NCBI GenBank assembly: GCA_904501935.1
Contig: CAJGDA010000053.1
Location: 1-9,986, forward strand
Length of the DNA: 9,986 bases
Direction: 5' to 3'
DNA from: an uncultured Methanobrevibacter sp.
GTDB lineage: Archaea; Methanobacteriota; Methanobacteria; Methanobacteriales; Methanobacteriaceae
Part shown: in pieces, positions 1 through 6,037 of the stretch
Layout of the letters: every line of letters starts with the position of its first letter
How positions within the stretch are numbered: the stretch's first letter is position 1
Notes under the pieces: model-generated
Databases searched by the model: none
Told to the model about the DNA's origin: nothing
What the model saw: the letters and a program-made list of their open reading frames with translations, nothing else
Position numbers and translations under genes: made by a program

Positions 1-133
1 AGGATTATTTGATGAAAATGTATTGCTTCATTTGCCTGGCGGTGATTTAAAGTTCAATGTTTACGAAAAAGAAGATGCACTTGGAGCCTTCATGGAAGGT
101 CCTGCAGTGCTTGTTTTTGATGGAGAATTCTAA
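1..133 (+). CDS. dapF: Diaminopimelate epimerase, C-terminal end (partial)
   Basis: Only the last 43 codons are present; the reading frame starts at base 2 and ends in TAA at 131-133. DapF interconverts LL- and meso-diaminopimelate in the cytoplasm, the step before LysA in lysine synthesis. Lysine is also a cross-link residue of pseudomurein in Methanobacteriales. The visible tail reads HLPGGDLKFNV, then GAFMEGPAVLVFDGEF. This matches the family's closing pattern of a GGDL strand followed by a V.M.GPA..VF.GE strand. The catalytic cysteines lie outside the window. The gene converges on the small membrane-protein gene on the other strand, with five bases between the two stop codons. Identification rests on this short tail, so it is good but not certain. 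Confidence 0.82.
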   Translation, partial: GLFDENVLLHLPGGDLKFNVYEKEDALGAFMEGPAVLVFDGEF

Positions 134-156
134 TTCTCCTATATTTTTTTTATTTT
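122..156 (+). terminator. Hairpin plus T-run at the dapF stop codon
   Basis: GGAGAATT at 122-129 and AATTCTCC at 132-139 form a perfect 8-bp inverted repeat with a 2-base centre, or 7 bp with a 4-base loop. It covers the dapF stop codon. Eight T follow at 144-151 and four more at 153-156 on the + strand. This looks like an intrinsic terminator for dapF. The same palindrome ends just at the stop codon of the opposing small gene, but on the minus strand no T-run follows it, so leftward transcripts may continue into dapF antisense. Confidence 0.65.
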
Positions 157-303
157 CCTTAATACTCCAAGTATAATGTCAATTACTGCGAGTAGGATAA
201 TTAAAATTATCCAAATATTGATTTCATTTCTAAGTATTGCAAACAGGATTGCAAGAATTAAAAGTATTCCACCAATTAAAACTGATTTTTTCCATTCTTC
301 CAT
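139..303 (-). CDS. Small two-helix membrane protein (54 aa), unknown function
   Basis: This short gene starts with ATG at 303-301 and ends with TAG at 141-139. A ribosome-binding site GGTGA lies at 312-308, four bases before the start, which strongly favours real translation. The product begins MEEWKK. It has a hydrophobic helix at about residues 8-24 (VLIGGILLILAILFAIL), a short polar turn RNEIN, and a second helix at about 30-48. It ends in a basic tail RKIKKI. By the positive-inside rule both ends would be cytoplasmic, making a membrane hairpin. It starts 12 bases after the stop of the Mtq2-like methyltransferase gene and is probably the last gene of that operon. No family is recognised. 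It is close to the dapF stop on the other strand but does not overlap its coding sequence. Confidence 0.75.
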   Translation of the reverse strand: MEEWKKSVLIGGILLILAILFAILRNEINIWIILIILLAVIDIILGVLRKIKKI

Positions 304-315
304 ATTTTCACCGTA

Positions 316-900
316 TTATATTTTATAAGCATTAATTAAGGTTATATCTTCAAAAAAGAAGTGTTCTGTTGCAGCAATTTCAGCTATAAATCCTAAATTG
401 TTAAATTTTTCCAATGTTTCTTCATTGCCTGAAAGTGAAGACTGAATCATCTGCACAATTCCGCCATCATTTAAATGATTTCCAACTTCATTTAAGAAAA
501 GGTCAATAACTTTCCTACCATTTAATCCGCCGTCGAACGCATAATTTATGGTATCTTCAAGAACTTCACCATCTTCAGTTGGTAGATATGGAGTGTTAAA
601 TAAAATTACATCAAACTTTCTATTTTCAACGGGTTCGAACAAATTTCCAAATAAAATTTCAACATTTTCGATATTGTTTGCTTCGAAATTTTTTCGCGCA
701 AGTTCACATGCATCAAAGTTGATATCAGTCACTGTAATATAATCAGTTAGCTTTGAAGCATACATTGCAACAATTCCAGATCCTGTTCCAATCTCCAAAA
801 TGCTCTGTCCTTTTTCAATCTGTAAATTATCAGCTAATAAATAACTGTCTTCAGCTGGAATGTATACGTTATCATCAGTATTAATTGTAAAATCTGCCAT
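316..900 (-). CDS. Mtq2/HemK2-type SAM-dependent protein methyltransferase
   Basis: A 194-residue class I methyltransferase. The N-terminus has VYIPAEDSYLL (12-22), the Y.PAEDS.LL signature of the Mtq2/HEMK2 branch. SAM motif I is EIGTGSG (36-42), and the acidic residue ending the next strand is in VTDINFDA (57-64). The catalytic loop that is NPPY in the family reads NTPYLP (102-107) here. Known relatives methylate the glutamine of the GGQ motif of class I release factors, working with a Trm112 zinc partner in eukaryotes and haloarchaea, so a1RF1 is the expected substrate. The length fits this short branch, which lacks the N-terminal domain of bacterial PrmC. The gene follows ksgA by five bases and precedes the small membrane-protein gene. 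Its start has no clear Shine-Dalgarno, so translation may be coupled to ksgA. Whether Thr for Pro in the loop matters cannot be told from sequence. Confidence 0.85.
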   Translation of the reverse strand: MADFTINTDDNVYIPAEDSYLLADNLQIEKGQSILEIGTGSGIVAMYASKLTDYITVTDINFDACELARKNFEANNIENVEILFGNLFEPVENRKFDVILFNTPYLPTEDGEVLEDTINYAFDGGLNGRKVIDLFLNEVGNHLNDGGIVQMIQSSLSGNEETLEKFNNLGFIAEIAATEHFFFEDITLINAYKI

Positions 901-905
901 GGTAT

Positions 906-1778
906 CTAGTCATTTAAAATAGGATTTATTTCTTTTGATAAAAATAATATTTCTTCAGGAGAAACTACAGTAACTCTTTTTTTTAAGAATTCTTCTACTT
1001 CTTCAGATTCAATTTCATTTAGGCGTTTTTTCATTTCTTTTTTATCAAGATTAGTTATGATGTGTCTTGAATCAATTAAAGCATTTCTAATTTTTTTGTT
1101 TCTATGTTGGAACAATGCTTTTGTAAAATTAGAATAAATTTTAAAGGATTCATCTGAAATTTGATTTTCCTTTGGTGTTAGGCTAACAACAGTTGAGTCA
1201 ATTTCAGGTTTCGGAATAAAGCTTTCTGAACTTACATCAGTTAATTTTTCCACATTACACTTGAAATATAACATTGCAGAAAGTCTTGAGTAATTTTTTG
1301 TTCCAACTTCACCATTCATGCGTTCAGCAAATTCTTTCTGATACATTAAAATGGCTAAATCAAAATCATAATCTAAGAATTTAAAAGTAATTGGTGATGA
1401 GATTTGATAAGGTAGATTGGAGATGATTTTATTGAATTTCGGAAATTCAACGTTTAGTGCATCATCATTTATTAACTCTACATTATCTATTTTTTCGTCT
1501 TTAAGTCTTTTAGCTAAGATTTCACAAATCTTTTTGTCTTGTTCGATAGCTATTACTTTTTTAGCTTTTTTGGCAATTTCAATTGTTAGTGTACCGATTC
1601 CAGTTCCAATTTCTAAAATCACATCGTTTTCATCAATATTTCCAAAGTTAATTATTTGGTCTCTTTTGTTTTTATCAATTAGATAATTTTGACCAAGATT
1701 TTTATTTAACTTTATCCCGTGCTGATTTAAAATGCTTTTAGTAATTTTAGATAAGGATTGGGATGTTTCACTAGTCAA
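906..1778 (-). CDS. ksgA: 16S rRNA (adenine) dimethyltransferase KsgA/Dim1
   Basis: A 290-residue enzyme, normal for the family. It dimethylates two adjacent adenosines in the 3'-terminal helix 45 of 16S rRNA late in small-subunit assembly. Visible motifs in order are LGQNYLID (28-35), SAM motif I EIGTGIGTLT (56-65), the acidic ribose-binding end of strand 2 in IAIEQDK (77-82), DDAL (105-108), and the catalytic NLPYQISSP (121-129). A conserved basic KRVTVVSPEE region closes the C-terminus. The start is TTG at 1778-1776. It is supported by GTGAT four bases upstream (AAAGTGATAAATTG) and by lying nine bases after the DUF655 stop; no ATG lies upstream in frame. The gene sits between a DUF655 gene and an Mtq2-like gene in a leftward operon of translation-related genes. 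Confidence 0.95.
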   Translation of the reverse strand: MTSETSQSLSKITKSILNQHGIKLNKNLGQNYLIDKNKRDQIINFGNIDENDVILEIGTGIGTLTIEIAKKAKKVIAIEQDKKICEILAKRLKDEKIDNVELINDDALNVEFPKFNKIISNLPYQISSPITFKFLDYDFDLAILMYQKEFAERMNGEVGTKNYSRLSAMLYFKCNVEKLTDVSSESFIPKPEIDSTVVSLTPKENQISDESFKIYSNFTKALFQHRNKKIRNALIDSRHIITNLDKKEMKKRLNEIESEEVEEFLKKRVTVVSPEEILFLSKEINPILND

Positions 1779-1787
1779 TTTATCACT

Positions 1788-2417
1788 TTATCTATTTTTA
1801 GGTTTTCTTGGGGCTTGAGTAAATATATAATATTTGTTCTTACCTCTTCTAACAGTGTTTGTATCTAATTCCTGTTTAACTCTATTTACAATCATGCCAG
1901 CAGGGTCGGTTAATGTTGGGATTCTTTCTGTAATATCTTTAAAACTTTCAAAAGGTTTTTCTTCTCTAGCATTAATGATGTCCCACATATATTTTTTACC
2001 GATTCCTGGAATTAACTCGAGTGAATGAAGTCTTGTACTTACAGATCCTGAATTATTGAAAAAATCAACAAATTTTTCCTCATTAGCTTCAACAATGTCA
2101 CGAATAGCATAGTCCAATTCGATTCTGCTTGTTGCTGTTAAATTTTCAAAATCTAATTTTCCAAGGACTCTGTATATCTTATCTCTTTTTCCTTTTCCAA
2201 TATATACGGTGTCTTGTATTTCTAGGTCCACACCATTTTTTGGAGCTAATTCGAGTAAAGTGAATTGTTCTGTACCAATAGCTTGAGCAATAGGTTTTCC
2301 TCCGAATTTTGACATATCAGATTTAACATAGCCTCGACTTAGATAATCAAGCACAACAGCATATTGTTCTTTTTTTGCTGTTGATTTTTTTTCATTTCTC
2401 CTTTTATTATCAACCAT
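1788..2417 (-). CDS. DUF655 archaeal nucleic-acid-binding protein
   Basis: A 209-residue protein of the archaeal DUF655 family, taken from ATG at 2417. An in-frame GTG at 2426 would add three residues (MIK). The ATG is preferred because GTGAT sits four bases before it, the same spacing as at ksgA. The N-terminus is very basic (NKRRNEKKSTAKKE). A central part with VYIGKGKRDKIYRVLGK resembles a small beta-barrel RNA/DNA-binding surface. A helix-hairpin-helix follows at about residues 132-150 (LELIPGIGKKYMWDI), and the C-terminal tail is basic. No enzymatic motif is seen. Families of this type are predicted nucleic-acid binders, and conserved linkage to ksgA and ribosomal genes suggests a role in rRNA processing or ribosome assembly; that is inference. 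It is the first gene of its unit, behind its own TATA box. Confidence 0.88.
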   Translation of the reverse strand: MVDNKRRNEKKSTAKKEQYAVVLDYLSRGYVKSDMSKFGGKPIAQAIGTEQFTLLELAPKNGVDLEIQDTVYIGKGKRDKIYRVLGKLDFENLTATSRIELDYAIRDIVEANEEKFVDFFNNSGSVSTRLHSLELIPGIGKKYMWDIINAREEKPFESFKDITERIPTLTDPAGMIVNRVKQELDTNTVRRGKNKYYIFTQAPRKPKNR

Positions 2418-2465
2418 CTTTATCACTCACTATTGTTTTTTTTTATAACAGCTTAAATTAGCTAT

Positions 2466-2473
2466 AATATAAA
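2466..2473 (-). promoter_or_regulatory. Likely TATA box of the DUF655-ksgA operon
   Basis: Read on the minus strand the bases are TTTATATT within AAGTTTATATTATAG, close to the archaeal TTTATATA box. A start about 25 bases downstream, near 2444, would give a leader of roughly 27 bases before the ATG at 2417. It lies beyond the rpoF terminator, so this operon can be transcribed separately from rpl21e-rpoF. A second AT-rich candidate (AATTTATAAATA) lies slightly upstream. Confidence 0.5.
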
Positions 2474-2551
2474 CTTATTTATAAATTTATTCTTTAAGTT
2501 AAATAAAGATATCTAAAAAAGTGGATTTTATAATAAAATTAAATAATAAAT

Positions 2552-2580
2552 AAAAAAAGTGAATAGTTATAAAACTATTC
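2552..2580 (-). terminator. Hairpin plus T-run at the rpoF stop codon
   Basis: On the minus strand GAATAGTT (2580-2573), loop TTAT, AACTATTC (2568-2561) form a perfect 8-bp stem that includes the rpoF stop codon TAG. A run of seven T (2558-2552) follows after two bases. A further run of six T lies at 2520-2515. This is a strong intrinsic-type terminator for rpl21e-rpoF. Confidence 0.72.
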
Positions 2581-2928
2581 TTCGACATCATATTGTTCTA
2601 GGAATTCAAGGATTTTTTCCATTTCCTCTTTATCAATTTTCATTGGTTCTTTAGCAAAGATTAATCTCATATCCGCTAAATCTTTAGGAACCAAATCAAC
2701 AATATGAACTGCGACTCTAGCTCTTAAACCAAATTCGTCTTGGAGTTTCTCAACGATTTCTTCTGAATCTTCAGCAGAATATTTTTTAAACCTTGCAAGG
2801 TGGTTTAAAGTAATGTTTTGTTCGTAGTTTAATTGGTTATCGTCGGAAAAATCTTCAAGAACTTTTTTAACTTTAGCACTTGGTATAGGTTCGCTTTCGA
2901 TAATTTCTTTTCCAATCATAGAAATCAT
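2575..2928 (-). CDS. rpoF: RNA polymerase subunit Rpo4 (RpoF, Rpb4-like)
   Basis: A 117-residue protein of the archaeal RpoF/Rpb4 family. With RpoE (Rpo7) it forms the stalk of RNA polymerase, which helps open-complex formation and contacts nascent RNA. Recognisable family features are the N-terminal MIGKEIIESEPIP, the helical LNYEQNITLNHLARFKKYS segment, and the C-terminal HRDC-like part with VAVHIVDLVPKDLADMRLIFAKE. Two starts are possible. ATG at 2928 overlaps the L21e stop as ATGA. ATG at 2919 gives 114 residues beginning MIGK, as in other archaeal RpoF proteins. The second has a weak TGAT upstream inside the L21e stop region and may be the true start. Either way translation is coupled to rpl21e. 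Confidence 0.92.
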   Translation of the reverse strand: MISMIGKEIIESEPIPSAKVKKVLEDFSDDNQLNYEQNITLNHLARFKKYSAEDSEEIVEKLQDEFGLRARVAVHIVDLVPKDLADMRLIFAKEPMKIDKEEMEKILEFLEQYDVEE

Positions 2929-3215
2929 TTTTGTAATTTTAAGTGGTCAGGTCTAACTATTAACTCTTTAGCTTTGTTTCCATCTTTTAAGGACACGATG
3001 TATGCTTTACCTTTTTGACCAGTTACTTTTCCAGTTTTACCGTGGAATCTAGGAGCTGGTTGTCCTTTTTGGATACTTGGGTTAATAGTAATGTGGACTA
3101 AATCTCCTTCTTCAAATCTTTGCATTTTGTTAGTAATTGGATTAGTCCTACCAGGTCTTTGTACTTTAGTCATTTTTTTTCTTGATCTACTTTTTAATCC
3201 TCTTGATCTTTGCAT
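2925..3215 (-). CDS. rpl21e: 50S ribosomal protein L21e
   Basis: A 96-residue ribosomal protein, the expected length for archaeal L21e, which binds 23S rRNA in the large subunit. The N-terminus is basic (MQRSRGLKSRSRKK). The core carries the family pattern GDLVHITINPSIQKG, then PRFHGKTGKVTGQKGKAYIV, a KOW-like beta-barrel, and ends in VRPDHLKLQK. The start ATG is preceded by AGAGGTTAT, a good ribosome-binding site, six bases upstream. The stop codon TGA overlaps the next gene, rpoF, by four bases. It is the first gene of its transcription unit. The 261-base region upstream holds inverted repeats and a possible TATA box but no gene. Confidence 0.96.
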   Translation of the reverse strand: MQRSRGLKSRSRKKMTKVQRPGRTNPITNKMQRFEEGDLVHITINPSIQKGQPAPRFHGKTGKVTGQKGKAYIVSLKDGNKAKELIVRPDHLKLQK

Positions 3216-3251
3216 TGTATAACCTCTAATCAGTTCTGTCTGGGTATAAAT

Positions 3252-3304
3252 CTATGTTATCAGCTACCTAGTATTAAAAAAGCCCATAAATACTAGTAAC
3301 ATAG
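3252..3304 (-). promoter_or_regulatory. Long bulged inverted repeat over the rpl21e promoter
   Basis: CTATGTTA (3252-3259) pairs with TAACATAG (3297-3304), and CTAGTATT (3268-3275) with AATACTAG (3289-3296). This gives a 16-bp stem interrupted only by an 8-base insertion (3260-3267) on one arm. On the minus strand AGTATTTAT (3294-3286) inside it is the best-placed TATA-like box for rpl21e. It would start RNA near 3262-3266 with a leader close to 50 bases. The element could be an operator. If transcription starts further upstream it would instead be a leader hairpin. Confidence 0.5.
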
Positions 3305-3319
3305 AATGTGAAAATAACA

Positions 3320-3343
3320 ATTATCATTCAGTGATATGATAAT
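3320..3343. repeat. Second inverted repeat upstream of rpl21e
   Basis: ATTATCA (3320-3326) and TGATAAT (3337-3343) form a 7-bp inverted repeat with a 10-base spacer. TATCA/TGATA (3322-3326, 3332-3336) is nested in it as a competing pairing. It lies between the nrdD terminator and the rpl21e promoter. The stretch is very AT-rich, so chance is possible. Confidence 0.3.
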
Positions 3344-3436
3344 ATTATAATTTTAGTTTAATGGTATTAATATACTTTTAGTTTTTGGGTGATTTTGAAA
3401 AAAATATTTTGTTTTTTGAAATTTTAATTGTATGGT

Positions 3437-3488
3437 AAAAATAGTTTTAAAAAAATGGTGTGAAGAAGATAACTATTTAGTTATCTTC
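3437..3488 (-). terminator. Hairpin plus T-runs at the nrdD stop codon
   Basis: On the minus strand GAAGATAAC (3488-3480), loop TAAATA, GTTATCTTC (3473-3465) form a perfect 9-bp stem. The loop contains the nrdD stop codon TAA. Seven T (3455-3449) and then five T (3441-3437) follow. This looks like an intrinsic-type terminator for nrdD. Confidence 0.7.
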
Positions 3489-5795
3489 AAATCTTCTTCT
3501 GTCAATTAATTCTTGACGTTTACCTGGGTTCCAACCTCCAGATGCAGATTTTGCACGTCCAACTTGTTGAACGTATCCGGTAATTCTGTCATACCATTCT
3601 ACATCATCTTTTTCACCACAGGTAGGACAAACATTGTTTAATCCTTTCATTAAAGTTTTACATTTAAGACAGAAACTTAAAGCTGAGCTGTAAGCCCAGA
3701 ATCCGATGTCGGATTTTCTTGCGATTTTGTTAGTTAAGCTCATTAATGAATCTGGATCGGAATATGATTCGCCCATGAATGCATGGAAGATGTGTCCGCC
3801 AGGAGTAATTCCATGGTATTGTTCTTCAATTTTGATTTTTTCAATTAAGGATAATCCTGTATTTACTGGTACGTGTGAAGAATTAGTGTAGTAATTAGCA
3901 TTTCCATCACCTTGTACGATTGCCTGATCTCCGTATTGTTTTTTATCAAGAGTTGCAAATCTGTAAGCAGTAGATTCAGCAGGGGTTTGGATAACAGACC
4001 ATCTGAGTCCAGTTTCATCTTTTAATTGGTTTGCTCTATCATTGATGTATTCAATACATTTTACACCAAATTTATTAGCATCAGCATTTTCAATACCTTC
4101 GCCGAATAAGGATAATAGCATTTCGTTAAGTCCGACAAAACCAAAGGATAAAGTTGAATTTTCAATTCTGTAGTATGATTCGTCACCTACTTGTTGTTTT
4201 AAGAATGGTAAGATATGGAAGTCGTTTAAGCATTTTAATCCTTGTTCTCTTCTAAGCATTAAAGTTTCAACTGCCAAATCCATGTATGCGTCTAAGTATT
4301 CGAATACTTGAGTTTCGTCTTTGGATTGGTATCCAATTCTTGGCAAGTTTAAAGTAACGTATGCAAGGTTACCTGTTCTTAAACAGTCTTGCTCCCAGTC
4401 ACCAGTCCAAGTATCTTGTAAACAGGTTCTGCAACCCATATAGTTAGCCATTTTTCCTCTATATTCAGGGAACATGTTTACAAAGTAAGATGAACCATAT
4501 TTTGCTGATAATTCGTGAACTAAACGAAGGTCGTCTTCGTATTCGCTGGTCATTGTTTCTTCACGAAGAGTGTAAATAGTATTTGGGAATAAATGAGGTT
4601 TGCCTTCATTATCTCCTTCAAGTAATGTTTCGGTAAATGCTCTTTGTATTAATCTAGTTTCATCTTCGAAATCAGCATAAGTTCCAACAACTTGACCTTT
4701 TGGTCCGTATGCAGTTTCGTCTTTTAAGAAATCCGGGACACCGAATTCTAATGCCATACTTGTAAATGGAACTTGTGATCCTCTTGCAGCATAAGCCATG
4801 TTTAAGTTATAAATAAGCATTTGTACTGCTTGTTTAATTTCTTCATAGGTTCTTCCCCTTGCAAAAGGTGCAACAAACACGTTCCAAAGGGACATTGATT
4901 GTCCACCAGACATGTTTTGTTGTGCTGCAAGCATGATTTCACCAGTGTGATTCATTAAAGTTTCCATATGGTTAGGCGCACCTGCAATTGATGTGTGGTC
5001 ACCGGTACCGTCTACTTTAAGTCCGTATCTGATGAAAGTTCTTATATCATGTTGAAGGCAGTTTAAAGGTCTTCCTGCGAAGAATTCTAAATCGTGAATG
5101 TGAATGTCACCAGCCATATGAGCATCAGCCAAGTGTGCTGGAAGCATTTTTAAAAGTGCATATTGTTTTAATGCTTCGTCTGCTACATGTTTGTGGATAC
5201 TTTCAGGGTTATGGATCATGTTTGCATTATCTCTGTTACCATTTTCAATTAAAGAGGTAATGTTATATACTGGAATACCTAAACGAGTGTAACGACTTCT
5301 TAAGTCTTCTAATCCATATTCAATCAATTTAGTGTTAACCATTTCCCTAATCATTGGGGCGGTTAAGTATTCGACATTTAATTTTTTGAGTTCTTTCCAA
5401 GTTTCAGTTGCGATTTCAAAAGCGGTTTCTTGGCTTGCTCCAGTTTCTTCAATTAAGGTATTTGCAATTTTAGATAAGTCAAATGCTTCAATAGTATCTC
5501 TGGAAGTACGTACTTTTAATTGAGTGCTTGCCAAGTATTTGTTAGCAATTTCAGGGTCAATATCTTCTAAACATTCATATACAATTTTCTTGATTTCTTT
5601 GGTTTTAATTCCATCATATAGTTGAGATACTACAGTTGCTACAATCTTATCTGATTCAAAAAATGGAGTTTCTACCATTACTAATGATTTTACTAGCTTT
5701 TCATAACTGAATCTTTCTTTAATTCCGTTATTCTTTTCTACATTTATTTTAACGGAATCTTGTAAGTTATTTTCTAATCTTGATATCTTTTCCAT
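3477..5795 (-). CDS. nrdD: Anaerobic (class III) ribonucleoside-triphosphate reductase
   Basis: A 772-residue glycyl-radical enzyme that reduces ribonucleoside triphosphates to dNTPs without oxygen. The N-terminus holds an ATP-cone allosteric domain (about 18-95) and a second ATP-cone-like segment (about 101-180). The catalytic barrel follows. Likely active-site cysteines are C246 in RPLNCLQHD and C455/C458 in NYMGCRTCLQ. The C-terminus has a zinc site C709, C712, C723, C726 (CLKC and CPTC). It then has the glycyl-radical loop RITGY with G740 as the expected radical site. The enzyme needs the radical-SAM activase NrdG, which is not in this window. The start ATG is preceded by GGTGTGA. No intein or frameshift is present. 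It stands alone, with its own promoter carrying two MsvR-like boxes and a leader that may exceed 100 bases, and its own terminator. The radical form is destroyed by oxygen, so redox control would make sense. Confidence 0.96.
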   Translation of the reverse strand: MEKISRLENNLQDSVKINVEKNNGIKERFSYEKLVKSLVMVETPFFESDKIVATVVSQLYDGIKTKEIKKIVYECLEDIDPEIANKYLASTQLKVRTSRDTIEAFDLSKIANTLIEETGASQETAFEIATETWKELKKLNVEYLTAPMIREMVNTKLIEYGLEDLRSRYTRLGIPVYNITSLIENGNRDNANMIHNPESIHKHVADEALKQYALLKMLPAHLADAHMAGDIHIHDLEFFAGRPLNCLQHDIRTFIRYGLKVDGTGDHTSIAGAPNHMETLMNHTGEIMLAAQQNMSGGQSMSLWNVFVAPFARGRTYEEIKQAVQMLIYNLNMAYAARGSQVPFTSMALEFGVPDFLKDETAYGPKGQVVGTYADFEDETRLIQRAFTETLLEGDNEGKPHLFPNTIYTLREETMTSEYEDDLRLVHELSAKYGSSYFVNMFPEYRGKMANYMGCRTCLQDTWTGDWEQDCLRTGNLAYVTLNLPRIGYQSKDETQVFEYLDAYMDLAVETLMLRREQGLKCLNDFHILPFLKQQVGDESYYRIENSTLSFGFVGLNEMLLSLFGEGIENADANKFGVKCIEYINDRANQLKDETGLRWSVIQTPAESTAYRFATLDKKQYGDQAIVQGDGNANYYTNSSHVPVNTGLSLIEKIKIEEQYHGITPGGHIFHAFMGESYSDPDSLMSLTNKIARKSDIGFWAYSSALSFCLKCKTLMKGLNNVCPTCGEKDDVEWYDRITGYVQQVGRAKSASGGWNPGKRQELIDRRRFEDN

Positions 5796-5829
5796 TTAAT
5801 TCACACCATTTTCCTAGTTTATTAAAAAT

Positions 5830-5847
5830 TGAGAGAGAGTCCTCTCA
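5830..5847 (-). other. Small hairpin in the nrdD leader
   Basis: On the minus strand TGAGAG (5847-5842), loop GACTCT, CTCTCA (5835-5830) form a perfect 6-bp stem within an otherwise AT-rich leader. It ends about 35 bases before the nrdD start codon and does not cover the ribosome-binding site. Possible roles are RNA stability or control; none is shown. Confidence 0.4.
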
Positions 5848-5884
5848 GCTGCTTATACTATATGTTTCCACATGTATAATAATC

Positions 5885-5902
5885 GTTCGTATTATTACGA
5901 AC
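5885..5902. promoter_or_regulatory. MsvR-like operator, exact copy (nrdD)
   Basis: GTTCGTATTATTACGAAC is a perfect inverted repeat with 7-bp arms and a 4-base centre. It contains TTCGTA-N4-TACGAA, the box reported for the methanogen redox regulator MsvR in Methanothermobacter. It would lie just downstream of the transcription start if the TATA box at 5930-5937 is used. A protein bound here could block initiation or escape. Confidence 0.7.
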
Positions 5903-5929
5903 ATCTATTTAATAGGTAGTTTTTCATAG

Positions 5930-5937
5930 TATATAAA
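5930..5937 (-). promoter_or_regulatory. TATA box of nrdD
   Basis: Read on the minus strand the bases are TTTATATA, the archaeal consensus. Transcription would start near 5905-5910 and give a leader of about 110 bases. The operator at 5940-5957 touches the BRE position directly upstream, and the operator at 5885-5902 lies just past the predicted start. A weaker alternative box (AACATATAG, near 5860) would shorten the leader. Confidence 0.65.
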
Positions 5938-5939
5938 AT

Positions 5940-5957
5940 GTTCGTATTGTTTCGAAC
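5940..5957. promoter_or_regulatory. MsvR-like operator, near-exact copy (nrdD)
   Basis: GTTCGTATTGTTTCGAAC matches the copy at 5885-5902 at 16 of 18 bases and keeps TTCG-N8-CGAA. One arm base departs from TTCGTA-N4-TACGAA (TTCGAA for TACGAA). It begins three bases upstream of the TATA box, where TFB would bind, and is 55 bases centre to centre from the other copy. Confidence 0.65.
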
Positions 5958-6037
5958 AATATTGTTGTACTATGATATATCTTATGTGCCTACAAATAAA
6001 AATCAAAAGTCCAAGAGCATTTGAAAAGTAATGATTA

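Larger units (their letters stand above)
5924..5975. repeat. Inverted repeat enclosing the second nrdD operator
   Basis: TCATAGTA (5924-5931) and TACTATGA (5968-5975) form a perfect 8-bp inverted repeat whose centre nearly coincides with the operator at 5940-5957. A separate 12-bp perfect palindrome AACAATATTGTT lies at 5955-5966. Together they make a nested palindromic block over the TATA box and the region just upstream. Confidence 0.45.

Noticed and set aside
316..328. TTATA-TTT-TATAA stem at the Mtq2-like gene stop codon
   Set aside because: Only five A/T pairs, expected often by chance in this composition, and the gene is followed at once by another in the same direction.
634..643. TTCGAA sequence as another MsvR half-site
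   Set aside because: It lies within the coding sequence of the Mtq2-like gene, lacks the partner arm, and is not near a promoter.
3305..3476. Possible small RNA or tiny ORF between nrdD and rpl21e
   Set aside because: A GGGTGAT followed by a TTG gives only ten codons, and no box C/D, tRNA or riboswitch pattern is seen. The stretch is mostly AT-rich with the repeats already listed.
5885..5957. NrdR boxes for nrdD
   Set aside because: The palindromes do not look like the bacterial NrdR consensus and the 55-base spacing differs from the usual NrdR pair. The MsvR box fits exactly.
5885..5957. NrpR nitrogen-regulator operator
   Set aside because: NrpR sites are GGAA/TTCC palindromes; these are TTCG/CGAA and lie upstream of a reductase gene, not nitrogen genes.
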